DNA from: Patescibacteria group bacterium
Lineage (GTDB): Bacteria > Patescibacteriota > Patescibacteriia > UBA2591 > UBA6264
Assembly: GCA_018896315.1 (NCBI GenBank)
Contig: JAHIMV010000029.1
Coordinates: forward strand, 1-5,731
Direction of reading: 5' to 3'
DNA: 5,731 nt
Made by a program: the position numbers and the translations under genes. The number at the start of each line of letters is the position of its first letter. Positions within the stretch are counted from its first letter, which is position 1. The notes beneath the pieces are model-generated. The model was not told the origin of the DNA and did not search any database. It saw only the letters and a program-made list of their open reading frames with translations. Below, piece after piece: positions 5,514 through 5,731 of this stretch.

Positions 5514-5533
5514 CCATATCGGATGATATGGCG
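5512..5533. repeat. Perfect hairpin 2 (9-bp stem, GGAT loop)
   Basis: CGCCATATC (5512-5520) pairs perfectly with GATATGGCG (5525-5533) around a 4-nt loop. It has the same stem and loop lengths as hairpin 1 and overlaps it by 2 nt, so both form fully only if one gives up two pairs. No T-run follows. Confidence 0.8.
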
Positions 5534-5594
5534 AACATAAATTTGGCTGTCTGTCTTGAACGAAATCCGAACTTTTTTTCGCGAAAATCCTGAT

Positions 5595-5645
5595 GCGGAG
5601 TTTTAGTGCCGCCCTGCGGGCGGCACTCCCGCCCAGCGTCTCCGC
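5595..5645. repeat. Nested hairpin 3 (10-bp inner stem, 6-bp outer stem)
   Basis: The inner arms AGTGCCGCCC (5605-5614) and GGGCGGCACT (5618-5627) are perfect with a TGC loop. The outer arms GCGGAG (5595-5600) and CTCCGC (5640-5645) enclose them. No U-tract adjoins the stem on the correct side of either strand. The C/G-rich sequence that follows (CCGCTTCGCTACGG, 5652-5665) resembles REP-type palindromes often seen between CPR genes. Confidence 0.75.
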
Positions 5646-5731
5646 CCGCCTCCGCTTCGCTACGGCGAGCAGAACAGAAAAATTTTCTCTACATTTTTTA
5701 ATAGCCCCTTCGCAAAAATTTTTTTCAATTA

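Larger units (their letters stand above)
5301..5731. other. Non-coding region with a GC-rich hairpin island
   Basis: I see no gene in these 431 nt on either strand. The first 100 nt are AT-rich and hold the kinase promoter and the tandem edge repeats. Positions about 5470-5670 are far more GC-rich than the rest of the window and carry three perfect hairpins plus REP-like strings. The motif GAGCTTGTCGAATGGCTC (5461-5478) resembles the GAGC..GTCGA..GCTC palindromic repeats common in bacterial intergenic DNA. The last 60 nt return to AT-rich sequence with A and T runs. A 12-bp palindrome, TTTTCGCGAAAA, lies at 5576-5587. Confidence 0.7.

Noticed and set aside
5492..5645. Rho-independent terminators at the three hairpins
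   Set aside because: None has a T-run immediately 3' of the stem on either strand; the T-run nearest hairpin 3 is on the wrong side for the strand that could use it.

Overview
This is an AT-rich (roughly 30% GC by eye) bacterial window. All six clear genes are on the minus strand, separated by short intergenic gaps. Weak or absent Shine-Dalgarno sequences, compact single- or two-domain enzymes and Lys/Ile/Asn-rich proteins suggest a Candidatus Patescibacteria (CPR)-like genome. That placement is an inference from style, not from a marker gene. Two genes end in TGA, which argues against the Gracilibacteria/Absconditabacteria code in which TGA is glycine.

Layout in transcription order (high to low coordinates). 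Positions 5301-5731 hold no gene. They contain a GC-rich island with three perfect hairpins, a tRNA-3'-end-like fragment and a tandem 13-bp repeat, followed by a good promoter (5341-5368). That promoter drives an APH/homoserine-kinase-like phosphotransferase (4335-5300), whose stop overlaps by 4 nt the start of a histidine-phosphatase-family protein (3451-4338). Next come a protein ending in a PEP-utilising phospho-histidine swivel domain but lacking an ATP-grasp domain (2021-3355), a NUDIX hydrolase (1436-1840), a class I SAM-dependent methyltransferase (528-1253), and the N-terminal part of a winged-helix Fic-type protein (1-396, running off the window). The Fic-type gene has its own promoter overlapped by a perfect palindromic operator.

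The most unusual element is a dispersed intergenic repeat in four copies (449-504, 1289-1323, 1932-1988, 3369-3395), all in the same orientation and each occupying one gap between genes. It has a long form (about 56 bp) and a short form missing exactly 21 bp. The deletion is explained by slippage between two imperfect 8-bp direct repeats inside the long form. Its left edge (AAACTCGG-like) also occurs twice upstream of the kinase gene with a different body. Every inferred transcription unit is therefore bordered by this edge sequence, giving a cassette-like layout.

The genes do not form an obvious single pathway. The only tight pair is kinase plus phosphatase, which plausibly act on related phosphorylated small molecules. 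The others look like independent accessory enzymes for nucleotide, metabolite and protein modification.
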